64,000 bases of DNA from NCBI RefSeq assembly GCF_035917335.1, contig NZ_CP109067.1, forward strand, positions 5,579,001 to 5,643,000, written 5' to 3'. This DNA is from Micromonospora sp. NBC_01813 (GTDB lineage: Bacteria; Actinomycetota; Actinomycetes; Mycobacteriales; Micromonosporaceae). Positions within the stretch are counted from its first letter, which is position 1. Each line of letters starts with the position of its first letter. Below the pieces are notes generated by a model. It worked only from the letters and a program-made list of their open reading frames with translations. It was not told the DNA's origin and ran no database searches. Shown here one piece after another: positions 43,594 through 51,632 of this stretch. Both the position numbers and the translations under genes were made by a program.

Positions 43594-44958
43594 ATGCGTG
43601 AGCCGCAGCAGGTGGACGTCGTGGTCGTCGGGCTCGGAGTCGGTGGCGAGGAGGTCGCCGGCCGGCTCGCCCAGGCCGGGCTGACCGTCGTCGGCGTCGA
43701 ACGGCGACTGGTCGGCGGCGAATGCCCCTACTGGGGCTGCGTGCCCAGCAAGATGATGATCCGGGCCGCGAACGCGCTCGCCGAGGGCCGCCGGATCGCC
43801 GACCTGGCCGGCACCGCCGACGTCCGTCCAGACTGGACACCGGTGGCGCGGCGGATCCGCGACGAGGCCACCGCCGACTGGACCGACACCGCCGCCGTGG
43901 ACCGGCTCACCAACAAAGGGGTACGCGTACTGCACGGCACCGCCCGGCTCACCGGCCCAGGCAGGGTCGACGTCGACGGGCAGGAGTTCACCGCCCGCCG
44001 GGGCGTGGTGATCGCCACCGGCACCGTCGCGGCGGTGCCGCCGATCGACGGGCTCGCCGGCACCCCGTACTGGACCAACAAGGAAGCGATCGAGGTCGCC
44101 GAGCTGCCCGAGTCGCTGGTGGTGCTCGGCGGCGGGGCGATCGGGCTGGAGCTGGCCCAGGTCTTCGCCCGGTTCGGCGTACGGGTGACCATCGTCGAGC
44201 CCGGCGAGCGGGTGCTCTCCCGCGAGGAGCCGGAATCCTCCGCGCTGGCCGAGCGGGTGCTCGGCACCGACGGAGTCCGGATCCGGCTCGGCAGCCGCGC
44301 CGAATGGATCGAGCACCACGACGACACGTTCGCCGTACACCTGTCGAAGGGCGGCCCGGAGAGCGGGCAGCGGCTGCTGGTCGCCACCGGCCGCCGCGGT
44401 GACCTGGGCAGCCTCGGCCTGGACACGGTCGGGCTCGACCCGGCCAGCCGCTACCTGCCGGTCGACGACCGGATGCGGGTCGGCGACGGGATGTGGGCGG
44501 TCGGCGACATCGCCGGCCACGGTGCCTTCACCCACCTCGCCATGTACCAGGCGGACGTGGCGATCCGCGACATCCTCGACCAGGGCGGGCCGGCGGCCGA
44601 GTACCGGGCGGTGCCCCGGGTCACCTTCACCGACCCGGAGATCGGCGCGGTGGGCCTGACCGAGCAGCAGGCCCGCGAGCAGGGCATCGACGTCGCGGTG
44701 GCGGTGACCGAGGTGCCGGACTCGTCACGGGGCTGGATCCACGGGCCGGGCAACGACGGCTTCATCAAGCTGGTCGCCGACGTCGACCGGGGCGTGCTGG
44801 TCGGGGCGACGTCGGCCGGCCCGACCGGCGGCGAGGTGCTCGGCGCACTCGCCGTCGCGGTGCACGGCGAGGTGCCGCTGACCAGCCTGCGGCACATGAT
44901 CTACGCGTACCCGACGGTGCACCGCGCCATCCAGTCCGCCGTAGCGCAACTCACCTGA
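43594..44958 (+). CDS. Pyridine nucleotide-disulfide oxidoreductase family protein
   Basis: 454 residues. FAD motif VVVVGLGVGGEEVAGRLAQAGLTVVGVE, redox-active disulfide GGECPYWGCVPSKMM, NAD(P) motif VVLGGGAIGLELAQVFARFGVRVTIVE, second FAD contact MWAVGDIAGHGAFTHLAMYQA, and a dimerisation domain. The C-terminal HxYPTxxE catalytic dyad of lipoamide dehydrogenases is replaced (IYAYPTVHRAI, Tyr for His, no Glu). It is therefore not a standard lipoamide, glutathione or mercuric reductase. It may use another disulfide or a quinone. It follows the photolyase by 50 bp and may share light control. Confidence 0.8.
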   Translation: MREPQQVDVVVVGLGVGGEEVAGRLAQAGLTVVGVERRLVGGECPYWGCVPSKMMIRAANALAEGRRIADLAGTADVRPDWTPVARRIRDEATADWTDTAAVDRLTNKGVRVLHGTARLTGPGRVDVDGQEFTARRGVVIATGTVAAVPPIDGLAGTPYWTNKEAIEVAELPESLVVLGGGAIGLELAQVFARFGVRVTIVEPGERVLSREEPESSALAERVLGTDGVRIRLGSRAEWIEHHDDTFAVHLSKGGPESGQRLLVATGRRGDLGSLGLDTVGLDPASRYLPVDDRMRVGDGMWAVGDIAGHGAFTHLAMYQADVAIRDILDQGGPAAEYRAVPRVTFTDPEIGAVGLTEQQAREQGIDVAVAVTEVPDSSRGWIHGPGNDGFIKLVADVDRGVLVGATSAGPTGGEVLGALAVAVHGEVPLTSLRHMIYAYPTVHRAIQSAVAQLT

Positions 44959-45024
44959 CCGGTAGCGGCCAGCTTCCATACTCGTTCTGGACGGACTCGG
45001 TCCGGCAAGCAATGATGACCCTCC

Positions 45025-46260
45025 ATGAGGCGCTTTCCTGACAACTTTCTCTTCGGTGTCGCCACCTCAGGCCACCAGACCGAGGGAGACAACACCGGCA
45101 GCGACACCTGGTTCCTGGAGAACGTCGCGCCGACGGTCTTCGCCGAACGCTCCGGCCGGGCCTGCAACAGCTGGGAACTGTGGCGGGAAGACCTGGATCT
45201 GGTGCAGGCGATGGGGCTGGGCGCGTTCCGGTTCTCCGTGGAGTGGGCCAGGGTCGAGCCCGAGGAAGGCACCTTCTCCAGCGAGGCGTTGGACCACTAC
45301 GCCGCTATCGTCGACAGCTGCTCGCAGCGGGGCCTGGCTGCGGTGGTGACGCTCAACCACATGACCTGTCCACACTGGTTCGCCGCGCGCGGTGGCTGGC
45401 TGGACCCCGCCGCGCCCGAGTTGTTCGCCCGCTACTGCGACCAGGTGATGCGCCACTTCGGTGACCGGATCGCGGTGGCCGTCACCCTCAACGAGCCGAA
45501 CCTGCCGCAGCTTCTCTCCTGGGCGGACATGCCCGAGTCGGCCCGGAAGTTGGAACGGGCCACCCTGGAGGCGGCCAGCGCCGCCGCCGGCGTGCCCCGC
45601 TACCGGGTCAGCACCATGATGCTGCCGGAGGACTTCGACGCGATGCGCGACGGCATGACGGCGGGCCATCTCGCCGCCCGTACGGCGCTGAAGGCCAGGC
45701 GGCCCGACTTGCCGGTGGGGCTCTCCATGGCCATGGTGGACGACCGGGTGGCCGGCGACGATGCGACGCTGCGCGACCGCAAGCGCGACGAGGTGTACGA
45801 CCACTGGTTGCGGCTGGCCCGCGACGACGACTTCATCGGCATCCAGAACTACGAGAGCGCGGTCTACGACGCCAACGGACTGTTGCCGCCACCGCCGCAG
45901 GCCACCCTCCACCAACTGGGCTCGGCGATCGACCCGGCGGCGCTCGGTGGCGCGGTGCGGTACGCGTACGAGGTCAGCGGGGTGCCGGTCTTCGTGACCG
46001 AGCATGGCGTCGGCGTCGACGACGACGCCCTGCGGGCGGCCTTCGTCGAACCGTCGCTGGCCGGGCTGCTCGACGCGATCGACGACGGCGTGCCGGTGCT
46101 CGGTTACTGCCACTGGACCCTGCTGGACAACTTCGAGTGGGCCGCCGGCTACCGCTTCCGTTTCGGCCTGCACACCGTGGACCGGGAGACGTTCGCCCGT
46201 ACCCCCAAGCCGAGCACCACCAGGTACGCCGCCATCGCGACCAGCCGGTCCGTGCCCTGA
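45025..46260 (+). CDS. Family 1 glycoside hydrolase (beta-glucosidase-like)
   Basis: 411 residues, a (beta/alpha)8 barrel. FLFGVATSGHQTEGDN is the GH1 N-terminus. TLNEPN carries the acid/base Glu157 and VTEHGVGVDDD the nucleophile Glu326; the usual TENG is TEHG here. WTLLDNFEWAAGYRFRFGL is the C-terminal GH1 signature. No signal peptide, so it acts on an imported or intracellular beta-glycoside. At 411 residues it is slightly shorter than the family norm of about 450. Substrate unknown. Confidence 0.88.
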   Translation: MRRFPDNFLFGVATSGHQTEGDNTGSDTWFLENVAPTVFAERSGRACNSWELWREDLDLVQAMGLGAFRFSVEWARVEPEEGTFSSEALDHYAAIVDSCSQRGLAAVVTLNHMTCPHWFAARGGWLDPAAPELFARYCDQVMRHFGDRIAVAVTLNEPNLPQLLSWADMPESARKLERATLEAASAAAGVPRYRVSTMMLPEDFDAMRDGMTAGHLAARTALKARRPDLPVGLSMAMVDDRVAGDDATLRDRKRDEVYDHWLRLARDDDFIGIQNYESAVYDANGLLPPPPQATLHQLGSAIDPAALGGAVRYAYEVSGVPVFVTEHGVGVDDDALRAAFVEPSLAGLLDAIDDGVPVLGYCHWTLLDNFEWAAGYRFRFGLHTVDRETFARTPKPSTTRYAAIATSRSVP

Positions 46261-46288
46261 ACCGGGCGCGGTCGCGAAGGGCTGGCCG

Positions 46289-46999
46289 TCAGTTGAGCAG
46301 CGCCCGGGTCAGGGTGGTGATGCTGGAGACGACGGGTATCTCTGTCCCCGCGAGATGTTTGCGCCGGTCCCGCCCGCATTCGCAGCCAAGGCTGACGGCA
46401 CCTATGTCGCGGGCGGCGCGGAGCATCCGAGCATTCCCGCTCACCACGAGGCACTCAGTCACGTCGACGCCGAGCAGCTCAGCAGCGCGTCCAGCTGGAC
46501 GTCCGGCGTGGCGGAACACCAGGTCGAGTCCTTGCCGGGCAGCGACTGCGGCAATACGTCCGTTCATCCCGTGCGCTCGCAGCGTCGCGAGTACAGCAGG
46601 CTCGGCCAGGTCGCTGATCACTGCCACCTGACGTCCGCTGGCCTCGCACGCGCCGAGGAGCTCCGGCAGACCTTCGGCGGGGCGTGCGGTGAGGGCAGCA
46701 TCCAGTTCAAGTGCCGACACCACCGCTTCCGCCTCGGCGGCAACATCGGGCTCACGCTCCGCGAGATACTCCAGGGTCTGGTGCACGCCGAACCAGGCGG
46801 AGGTGATCGGCACCGGCCGTGGACGGTGGTCCCGGTCCGCCAGCAACGTCACGATCGCCTCCTCCCGGGTGTCGGGGCCGAGCGCGTCCTTCACGTTGAA
46901 CATCACACCGTCGAAGTCGAGCAGCACCCGACGAGCGCGGTCGACGGCACGGCGGACATGAGGACGGATGCGTGCATGCCCGGGATCCACACCAGTCAT
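46289..46999 (-). CDS. HAD-like phosphatase
   Basis: 236 residues from ATG 46999. RVLLDFDGVMFNVKDAL is HAD motif I; the second Asp-like position is Val-Met, so the usual DxDGT is DFDGV. VAVISDLAEPAVLATL is motif II, and a Lys/Arg in GLDLVFRHAGRPAGRA is motif III. ECLVVSGNARMLRAARDIGAVSLG has Asn in place of the usual motif IV Asp pair, so metal binding and activity may be altered. A GAGGGGTGG stretch precedes the start. Converges with the GH1 gene. Confidence 0.75.
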   Translation of the reverse strand: MTGVDPGHARIRPHVRRAVDRARRVLLDFDGVMFNVKDALGPDTREEAIVTLLADRDHRPRPVPITSAWFGVHQTLEYLAEREPDVAAEAEAVVSALELDAALTARPAEGLPELLGACEASGRQVAVISDLAEPAVLATLRAHGMNGRIAAVAARQGLDLVFRHAGRPAGRAAELLGVDVTECLVVSGNARMLRAARDIGAVSLGCECGRDRRKHLAGTEIPVVSSITTLTRALLN

Positions 47000-47115
47000 G
47001 GCCACACCACCCCTCGCGGATCTTCGAAACTCGGATGGGGGCGACCGGTGCGCCCTGCCAACGCGCAAGATCGTGACAGGGTCGATGCCCGAGTTCAACA
47101 CCTTAAGATGGCGCG

Positions 47116-47754
47116 ATGGCCATTCCTGAGATGCGACCTGGTGACGGCCCGGCCGACAGGCCTCTGGTCGACGAGGCCCTGCGGCTGCTCTCCGGATCGC
47201 CGGTCGGACTCGACGTCGCCACCGGGCGGCTGAGCCGTGGCAGCGGCGTCTACGCCTGGTGGGCTGCGCCTTCGATCCTTCCCGACCTTCCGGGGCCGCC
47301 GAACGGGAGCGTCCCGTCGCTGCGGATGCTGTATCTCGGGCGGGCGACCAGCCTGCGCGGCCGGATCCTGCGCAACCATCTGCGGCGTTCGGGCAGTTCG
47401 ACCCTGCGTCGTACGTTGGCCGGGCTCCTGGTGTCCGAGGGCTTCCGGACGACCTGGACCGACCGGGTCGTCCTGATTCCTGAGGATGAGGCGCGGCTGA
47501 CCGCGTGGATGTCCGCGAACCTGCGTCTGACCTGGGCGGAGTACGCGGAGCCGGCGGGCATCGAAGCCGAGCTTGTCCGGCGGCTGCACCCGCCGCTCAA
47601 CGTCCACGGCGTCGACCCCGAGCACCTCCAACCGGCCGTGGTAGCCGCTAAGAGCTCGTACAACTCCGGCAGCATGGCGGGGAGCGAACTACCCGCCGTC
47701 GTTGCCGTCGCGCAGGGAACGGACCATGCTCTGCAGGATCCGGAGCGCGGCTGA
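47116..47754 (+). CDS. GIY-YIG-like domain protein
   Basis: 212 residues. SRGSGVYAWWAAPS and LRMLYLGRATSLRGRILRNHLRRSGSSTLRRTL fit the GIY...YIG core, with Arg and His in the expected positions and Glu (IEAELVRRLHPPLNVHG) later. The catalytic set looks partly conserved. It could be a small nuclease or a non-catalytic derivative. The last 20 residues overlap the 3' end of the convergent MarR gene by 66 bp, and may be a readthrough extension. Confidence 0.65.
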   Translation: MAIPEMRPGDGPADRPLVDEALRLLSGSPVGLDVATGRLSRGSGVYAWWAAPSILPDLPGPPNGSVPSLRMLYLGRATSLRGRILRNHLRRSGSSTLRRTLAGLLVSEGFRTTWTDRVVLIPEDEARLTAWMSANLRLTWAEYAEPAGIEAELVRRLHPPLNVHGVDPEHLQPAVVAAKSSYNSGSMAGSELPAVVAVAQGTDHALQDPERG

Positions 47755-48147
47755 CTGCTCGGTCTCGGTCAGGCCGGCCAGCATCCTGACCTCGACCGAC
47801 CGGACCGCCACGGTCGCCTTCTCGAGACTCCGCCGACCGCGGGGCGTGAGCCGGGTGGGGAGGACCTTCCCGACGGGCGCCTCCGCCGGCCGGGTCACGT
47901 AGCCCTCGCGCTCCAGGGCTTGGAGCAGCACGTTCATCGACTGCCGGGTCACGAACGCGCCCCGCGCGAGCTCGGAGTTCGACAAGCCGGGTCGTTGAGC
48001 CAGCAACTCGAGGCACGAGTAGCGCGTCACGCTCATCCCGAGCGGCCGCAGCACCTCCTCCATGGCTTGGCGCAGTGCGCTCGATGCCTCTTTCAGCAGG
48101 TAGCCCAGGGACGTCTCCAGGTCGACGCCCACCCCGTCTTGACTCAT
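47689..48147 (-). CDS. MarR-family transcriptional regulator
   Basis: 152 residues. The winged helix spans TRYSCLELLAQRPGLSNSELARGAFVTRQSMNVLLQALEREGYVTRPAEAPVGKVLPTRLTPRGRRSLEKA, flanked by dimerisation helices. The start codon lies at the edge of a TGTCAG-N4-CTGACA palindrome that recurs 28 bp away, the expected layout for autoregulation. It is divergent from a VOC-family gene, the likely regulated partner. Confidence 0.92.
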   Translation of the reverse strand: MSQDGVGVDLETSLGYLLKEASSALRQAMEEVLRPLGMSVTRYSCLELLAQRPGLSNSELARGAFVTRQSMNVLLQALEREGYVTRPAEAPVGKVLPTRLTPRGRRSLEKATVAVRSVEVRMLAGLTETEQSAALRILQSMVRSLRDGNDGG

Positions 48148-48162
48148 GTCAGCATTCTGACA
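48147..48162. promoter_or_regulatory. MarR operator copy 1
   Basis: TGTCAGcattCTGACA, a perfect 6-bp dyad with a 4-bp spacer. It overlaps the MarR start codon. The same dyad recurs at 48175-48190. Confidence 0.85.
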
Positions 48163-48174
48163 TAGGCTCCCTGG

Positions 48175-48190
48175 TGTCAGGAAACTGACA
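48175..48190. promoter_or_regulatory. MarR operator copy 2
   Basis: TGTCAGgaaaCTGACA, identical arms to copy 1, centres 28 bp apart (nearly three helical turns). It lies 19 bp upstream of the VOC start, so binding would block both divergent promoters. Confidence 0.85.
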
Positions 48191-48209
48191 CGTAGAAACG
48201 GAGATTGCC

Positions 48210-48578
48210 ATGCCCGTCACCGGCCCCGACTTCATCTCGCTGCAAGCGCGCGACCTCGACGCCTCACAGGCGTTCTACGAGCAGTACCTCGGCCTCGTAC
48301 GCTCGCCGGCCGGACCTCCGCACGCCGTCGTCTTCGAGACGAAGCCCATCGCCTTCGCGCTGCGCGACATCGTTCCCGGCACCGACCTCGCATCCGTCGC
48401 CCAGCCCGGCATCGGTGCCGCGATCTGGCTCCACGCCACCGACGTACAGGCCATTCACGATGCTCTCGTCGCCGACGGCCACCCCATCGTCTCCGCGCCG
48501 ATCGACGGCCCCTTCGGTCGGACGTTCACCTTCGCCGACCCCGACGGCTACCAGGTCACCCTCCACGACCGCGCCTGA
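48210..48578 (+). CDS. VOC-family (glyoxalase/bleomycin-resistance fold) protein
   Basis: 122 residues. Paired beta-alpha-beta-beta-beta modules: ISLQARDLDASQAFYEQYLGLVR and AIWLHATDVQAIHDALVADGHPIVSAPIDGPFGRTFTFADPDGYQVTLHD. The FADPDGYQVTL end is the usual metal-binding Glu region, here with Gln. It could detoxify or bind an electrophile or drug. The divergent MarR regulator with twin operators suggests induction by its ligand. Confidence 0.85.
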   Translation: MPVTGPDFISLQARDLDASQAFYEQYLGLVRSPAGPPHAVVFETKPIAFALRDIVPGTDLASVAQPGIGAAIWLHATDVQAIHDALVADGHPIVSAPIDGPFGRTFTFADPDGYQVTLHDRA

Positions 48579-48626
48579 AAGCCGATCACGCCTGCGCCGG
48601 CGCGGAGGGCCCCTGCGCTCGGCTGG

Positions 48627-49274
48627 TCAGGTGGGACGTACCCCGTCGAGGAGCATGGTCAGACCTCGCTCGTAGTACTCCTGCTCGTCGGGCAGGCCGA
48701 GGAAGAAGTCGGCGGTCTCGGTCAGGTGGGGGTAGTCCTGCGGGGGTAGTGACTTCAGCCGCGCGCGCTTGGCCGTGAGCAGGGACTCCCGCAGGGCCGG
48801 ATCGGTGGCAGCCGGGTCACCCGGCTGGCGGATCACCAACCCGATCAGCGCGTTGAGCAGGATGATGCTCAGCTGGGCGGCGGCCACCGGCGAGTGCCCA
48901 TCGGTGCGCAGCAGCGCGACGACCCGCTCGGCCAGATCGATGCCGGCGTCCGTGCGCATCAAGCGGATCGGCGTGATCTCGGCGAGGGCGGGGTGCGCGC
49001 GCAGGACGCGCAGCAGGGCCGTCAGCACGGTACGCAGGTCGGCCTCGTCGCTGGCGGTCAGGTCCAGCTCGCCGAGGATCCGTTCGACCAGCGCGTCGAG
49101 CAGGGCGTCCTTGTCCTTGAAGTGCCAGTACAGCGCCATGGGTGTGACGTTCCAGGCGGCGGCGACCCGGCGCAGCGTGACGGCGTCGAGTCCGTCGGCG
49201 TCGGCGATGGCGAGGGCGGTGGACAGGACCTCGTCGCGGTCGAGTCGCTCGGAGGCAGGTGGCCGGGGTGACAT
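48627..49274 (-). CDS. TetR-family regulator
   Basis: 215 residues. HTH near residues 12-60 (LDRDEVLSTALAIADADGLDAVTLRRVAAAWNVTPMALYWHFKDKDALLDALVERIL), and a TetR_C-type ligand domain. The ATG at 49274 lies 7 nt after TAAAGT (-10), so it is probably leaderless. TTTA-N5-TAAA at 49284-49296 overlaps that box and is a likely operator. It is divergent from an SDR gene. Confidence 0.9.
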   Translation of the reverse strand: MSPRPPASERLDRDEVLSTALAIADADGLDAVTLRRVAAAWNVTPMALYWHFKDKDALLDALVERILGELDLTASDEADLRTVLTALLRVLRAHPALAEITPIRLMRTDAGIDLAERVVALLRTDGHSPVAAAQLSIILLNALIGLVIRQPGDPAATDPALRESLLTAKRARLKSLPPQDYPHLTETADFFLGLPDEQEYYERGLTMLLDGVRPT

Positions 49275-49283
49275 GCGGCTTAC

Positions 49284-49355
49284 TTTATCTCGTAAATGGG
49301 GACTGTTGACGATCGACCAAAGCGGCGCTACCGTAGCTATACGCAGTAAATTTAC
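49284..49355. promoter_or_regulatory. TetR/SDR divergent promoter with two A/T dyads
   Basis: TTTAtctcgTAAA (49284-49296) overlaps the TetR -10 region. A perfect decamer palindrome GTAAATTTAC lies at 49346-49355. Both are A/T islands in GC-rich DNA and share TAAA/TTTA halves, consistent with TetR operators for each direction. Confidence 0.5.
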
Positions 49356-49442
49356 GTGACATAGTTACGGGGTGGGCATGGCTCGGGCCGTCCTCCTCAC
49401 CAGCGGCCCGGCGGGCTTCGTCTCGCCGAAAGGGAGAATCCT

Positions 49443-50390
49443 GTGACCCACACCATTGTCATGACCGGCGCGACTCGAGGGTTCGGCCGGGTCGCCGTCA
49501 AGCGCATCCTCGAAGGCGATCCCCGGGCGCACCTCGTACTCCTCGCCCGTGGCGCCGCGGGAACTGAGCTCGCCGCTCAGCTCGGCCAGGGTGGGCGCGC
49601 CGTCACATCGATCCCGACGGACCTGTTGTCACTTGGCAGCGTCCGTGCGGCGGCTGACCAGTTGGCCCAACGGCTCGACACGGGGGATCTGCCACCGCTG
49701 CGTGGATTCGTCGGCAACGCCGGCCTGCTCTACACCAACAACGTCACGGAGAGCCCGGACGGCTTCGAGGCGACATTCGCCGTGAACGTCCTCGCCAATC
49801 ACGTCCTGCTCCGCCTTCTGCAGGACCGATTCACGGCACCGTCACGGATCGTCATCACCGTCAGCGACGCCCACTTCGGCGACTTTCGCCACAACGCGGG
49901 AATGCTGCCCGCGCCGTCATGGCAGGACCCGGCCAGCCTGGCCCGCATCCGCGCGTTCCCGAAGCCGGACACCGTCACAGCGGGAGCGACCGCGTACTCC
50001 ACCAGCAAACTCGCCGCGATATACCTCATCCACGAGTACGCACGACGTTTTCCGCAGGGCGTCGATATTCTCGCCTACAACCCCGGGTTCGTGCCCGGCA
50101 CCGGCCTGAGTCGCGAAGCAGGCGCAGCCGTCCGGTTCGTGGGGCGACGGATCATGCCGCTGATGACGCTGACCCCGTTCGCCTCGAGTCAGAAGAACGC
50201 CGGCCGACACCTCGCCGACGTCGCGCTCGGACGCGTCCCGGCACCTTCCGGGTCCTACGTCGACCGCACCCGAGAAGTCCCCTCGTCGAAGGAGTCCTAC
50301 GACCCCGATCGTGAACGACAGCTCTGGGAAACGGTAGAGGACCTGTGTCTCTCGACCGCCCCACCTCTCGCGCATCATCGAGCGGGTTGA
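49443..50390 (+). CDS. Short-chain dehydrogenase/reductase
   Basis: 315 residues from a GTG. Rossmann motif VMTGATRGFGRVAVKRIL, NAG-type FVGNAGLLY, catalytic Ser in IVITVSDAHFG, and the YxxxK in TAYSTSKLAAIYL, with PGFVPGTGL after it. It uses NAD(P) to oxidise or reduce an alcohol or carbonyl substrate, likely controlled by the divergent TetR protein. The last residues (APPLAHHRAG) come from out-of-frame antitoxin-remnant sequence, so the native stop was probably lost. Confidence 0.9.
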   Translation: MTHTIVMTGATRGFGRVAVKRILEGDPRAHLVLLARGAAGTELAAQLGQGGRAVTSIPTDLLSLGSVRAAADQLAQRLDTGDLPPLRGFVGNAGLLYTNNVTESPDGFEATFAVNVLANHVLLRLLQDRFTAPSRIVITVSDAHFGDFRHNAGMLPAPSWQDPASLARIRAFPKPDTVTAGATAYSTSKLAAIYLIHEYARRFPQGVDILAYNPGFVPGTGLSREAGAAVRFVGRRIMPLMTLTPFASSQKNAGRHLADVALGRVPAPSGSYVDRTREVPSSKESYDPDRERQLWETVEDLCLSTAPPLAHHRAG

Positions 50391-50469
50391 ACGCGGCGAG
50401 GAGATCATCATCGACCGGGCAGGCACCCCGGTGGCGAAGGTGGTCCCGTTGGTGCGTCGGGCCGGCTCA
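50362..50469 (+). pseudogene. Truncated Phd/YefM-type antitoxin gene
   Basis: In the frame starting 50362 the DNA reads HLSRIIERVERGEEIIIDRAGTPVAKVVPLVRR. This is the central and C-terminal part of a Phd/YefM (or VapB-like) antitoxin, including the ERGEEI and RAGTPVAKVVP signatures. The N-terminal start and the conserved first beta strand are missing, replaced by the SDR gene. No toxin gene follows; the regulator gene begins on the other strand. A relic left by deletion. Confidence 0.7.
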
Positions 50470-50472
50470 GGG

Positions 50473-50820
50473 TCACTGGACCTCGGTGGTGGTTTCGACG
50501 CGGGCGATCAGCATCTTGAGGTGGCCGATCTCCTCGGCCAGGGCAGCGCTTCCGGCGGTGGTGAGGGTGATCCAGGTGCGGGCGCGCTTGCCCTCGTAGC
50601 CCTTCTCGATCTCGACCAGGCCGGCCGTCTCCAGCACGCTCAAGTGTTTGGAGAGGTTGCCGGCGGTCAGGTCGAGATGGATACGCAGGTAGCCGAATTC
50701 GACCCGCCGAGCCTCGTGCGCGATCGCGAGAATGCCCAGCCGCACCCGCTGGTGCACGACCTCATCGAGGCCGGTGGCCGGGTGGTCGGTCGGGTCCGGG
50801 GTATTGATGTCGGCGGTCAT
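50473..50820 (-). CDS. Winged-helix regulator of the HTH_34 (ArsR-like) type
   Basis: 115 residues. DEVVHQRVRLGILAIAHEARRVEFGYLRIHLDLTAGNLSKHLSVLETAGLVEIEKGYEGKRARTWITLT is the PF13601-type winged helix. Its ATG overlaps the TGA of the membrane protein (ATGA), so the two are translationally coupled. Such pairs usually form a regulator with a membrane protein of unknown role. Confidence 0.85.
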   Translation of the reverse strand: MTADINTPDPTDHPATGLDEVVHQRVRLGILAIAHEARRVEFGYLRIHLDLTAGNLSKHLSVLETAGLVEIEKGYEGKRARTWITLTTAGSAALAEEIGHLKMLIARVETTTEVQ

Positions 50821-51539
50821 TGCTGCCTCCGGCGTGCGTTGTAGAAGGCGATCCCGGCAGCCAGGAGAGCGGCCCCGATGATGAGCTGGGACGGCGTCAT
50901 GGACAGTCGGAGGTACATGTCTGTCGCTGACATGAACGACGGGACCGCCCAGTCCGGAATCTGCATGCCTTCGGTCGTCGGTAACACCATCAGTACCAGT
51001 ACCAGGTAGCTCAGAGTGAACGCCAGCAGCGCGACGTTGCGTTCGAGACGAGCCAGCACAAGCAGCGCAAGCCCGATCAGGCCCCATGGTGCGATCAGCC
51101 GGTCCAAAACGATCCACCAGAAGGGCATCGGACCGCCTCCGAAAGGCGGGTTGGTCGGGAAATAGGCGGCCGCTGCTGTGTATGCGGCCGTGAACACGAC
51201 GGCTGTCGCGGCACCGGTGATCGCATATGGCAGCACACGGGCACCCAGCCCTCGCGCCCGAGCGGCCCGTACATAGCTTACGGCGATCGCCGCGTAGGCG
51301 AGCAGGAGCGCGGGCGGCCAATAGTAGAGCATCCCCCGGCGCCCGAACGTGCAGCCGCTGCCGTCGCAGGACACCTGCATGAGGAGCCAGTCGAAAGGAA
51401 CAGCCACGAAGGTCACCGCGGCCAGGACCAGCAGCGCCACGTGGGTCAAGCGCTGGTCGCGGCGCACCCGGCCGGTCAGGTCGCGTATGTCGGAGAGGAG
51501 GCGCCGGGGATCTCCGGCGGACATCGATCCAGTGGTCAT
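50817..51539 (-). CDS. Predicted multi-spanning membrane protein
   Basis: 240 residues from ATG 51539, about six hydrophobic segments (LTHVALLVLAAVTFVAVPFDWLL, MLYYWPPALLLAYAAIAVSYV, VLPYAITGAATAVVFTAAYTAAA, PWGLIGLALLVLARL, ALLAFTLSYLVLVLMVLP, LIIGAALLAAGIAFY). A Cys pair (SCDGSGC) lies in the first external loop. No family recognised. Coupled to the winged-helix regulator by ATGA. Confidence 0.7.
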   Translation of the reverse strand: MTTGSMSAGDPRRLLSDIRDLTGRVRRDQRLTHVALLVLAAVTFVAVPFDWLLMQVSCDGSGCTFGRRGMLYYWPPALLLAYAAIAVSYVRAARARGLGARVLPYAITGAATAVVFTAAYTAAAAYFPTNPPFGGGPMPFWWIVLDRLIAPWGLIGLALLVLARLERNVALLAFTLSYLVLVLMVLPTTEGMQIPDWAVPSFMSATDMYLRLSMTPSQLIIGAALLAAGIAFYNARRRQQ

Positions 51540-51632
51540 AGCAATAGGTTTCCACAGCAAACCTGTTTGCGCTAGTCCCTGGTGGTACGGCGAGGCCGCG
51601 CAGGATCTGGCAGGCTCCTCGTTGTGCGCCCG

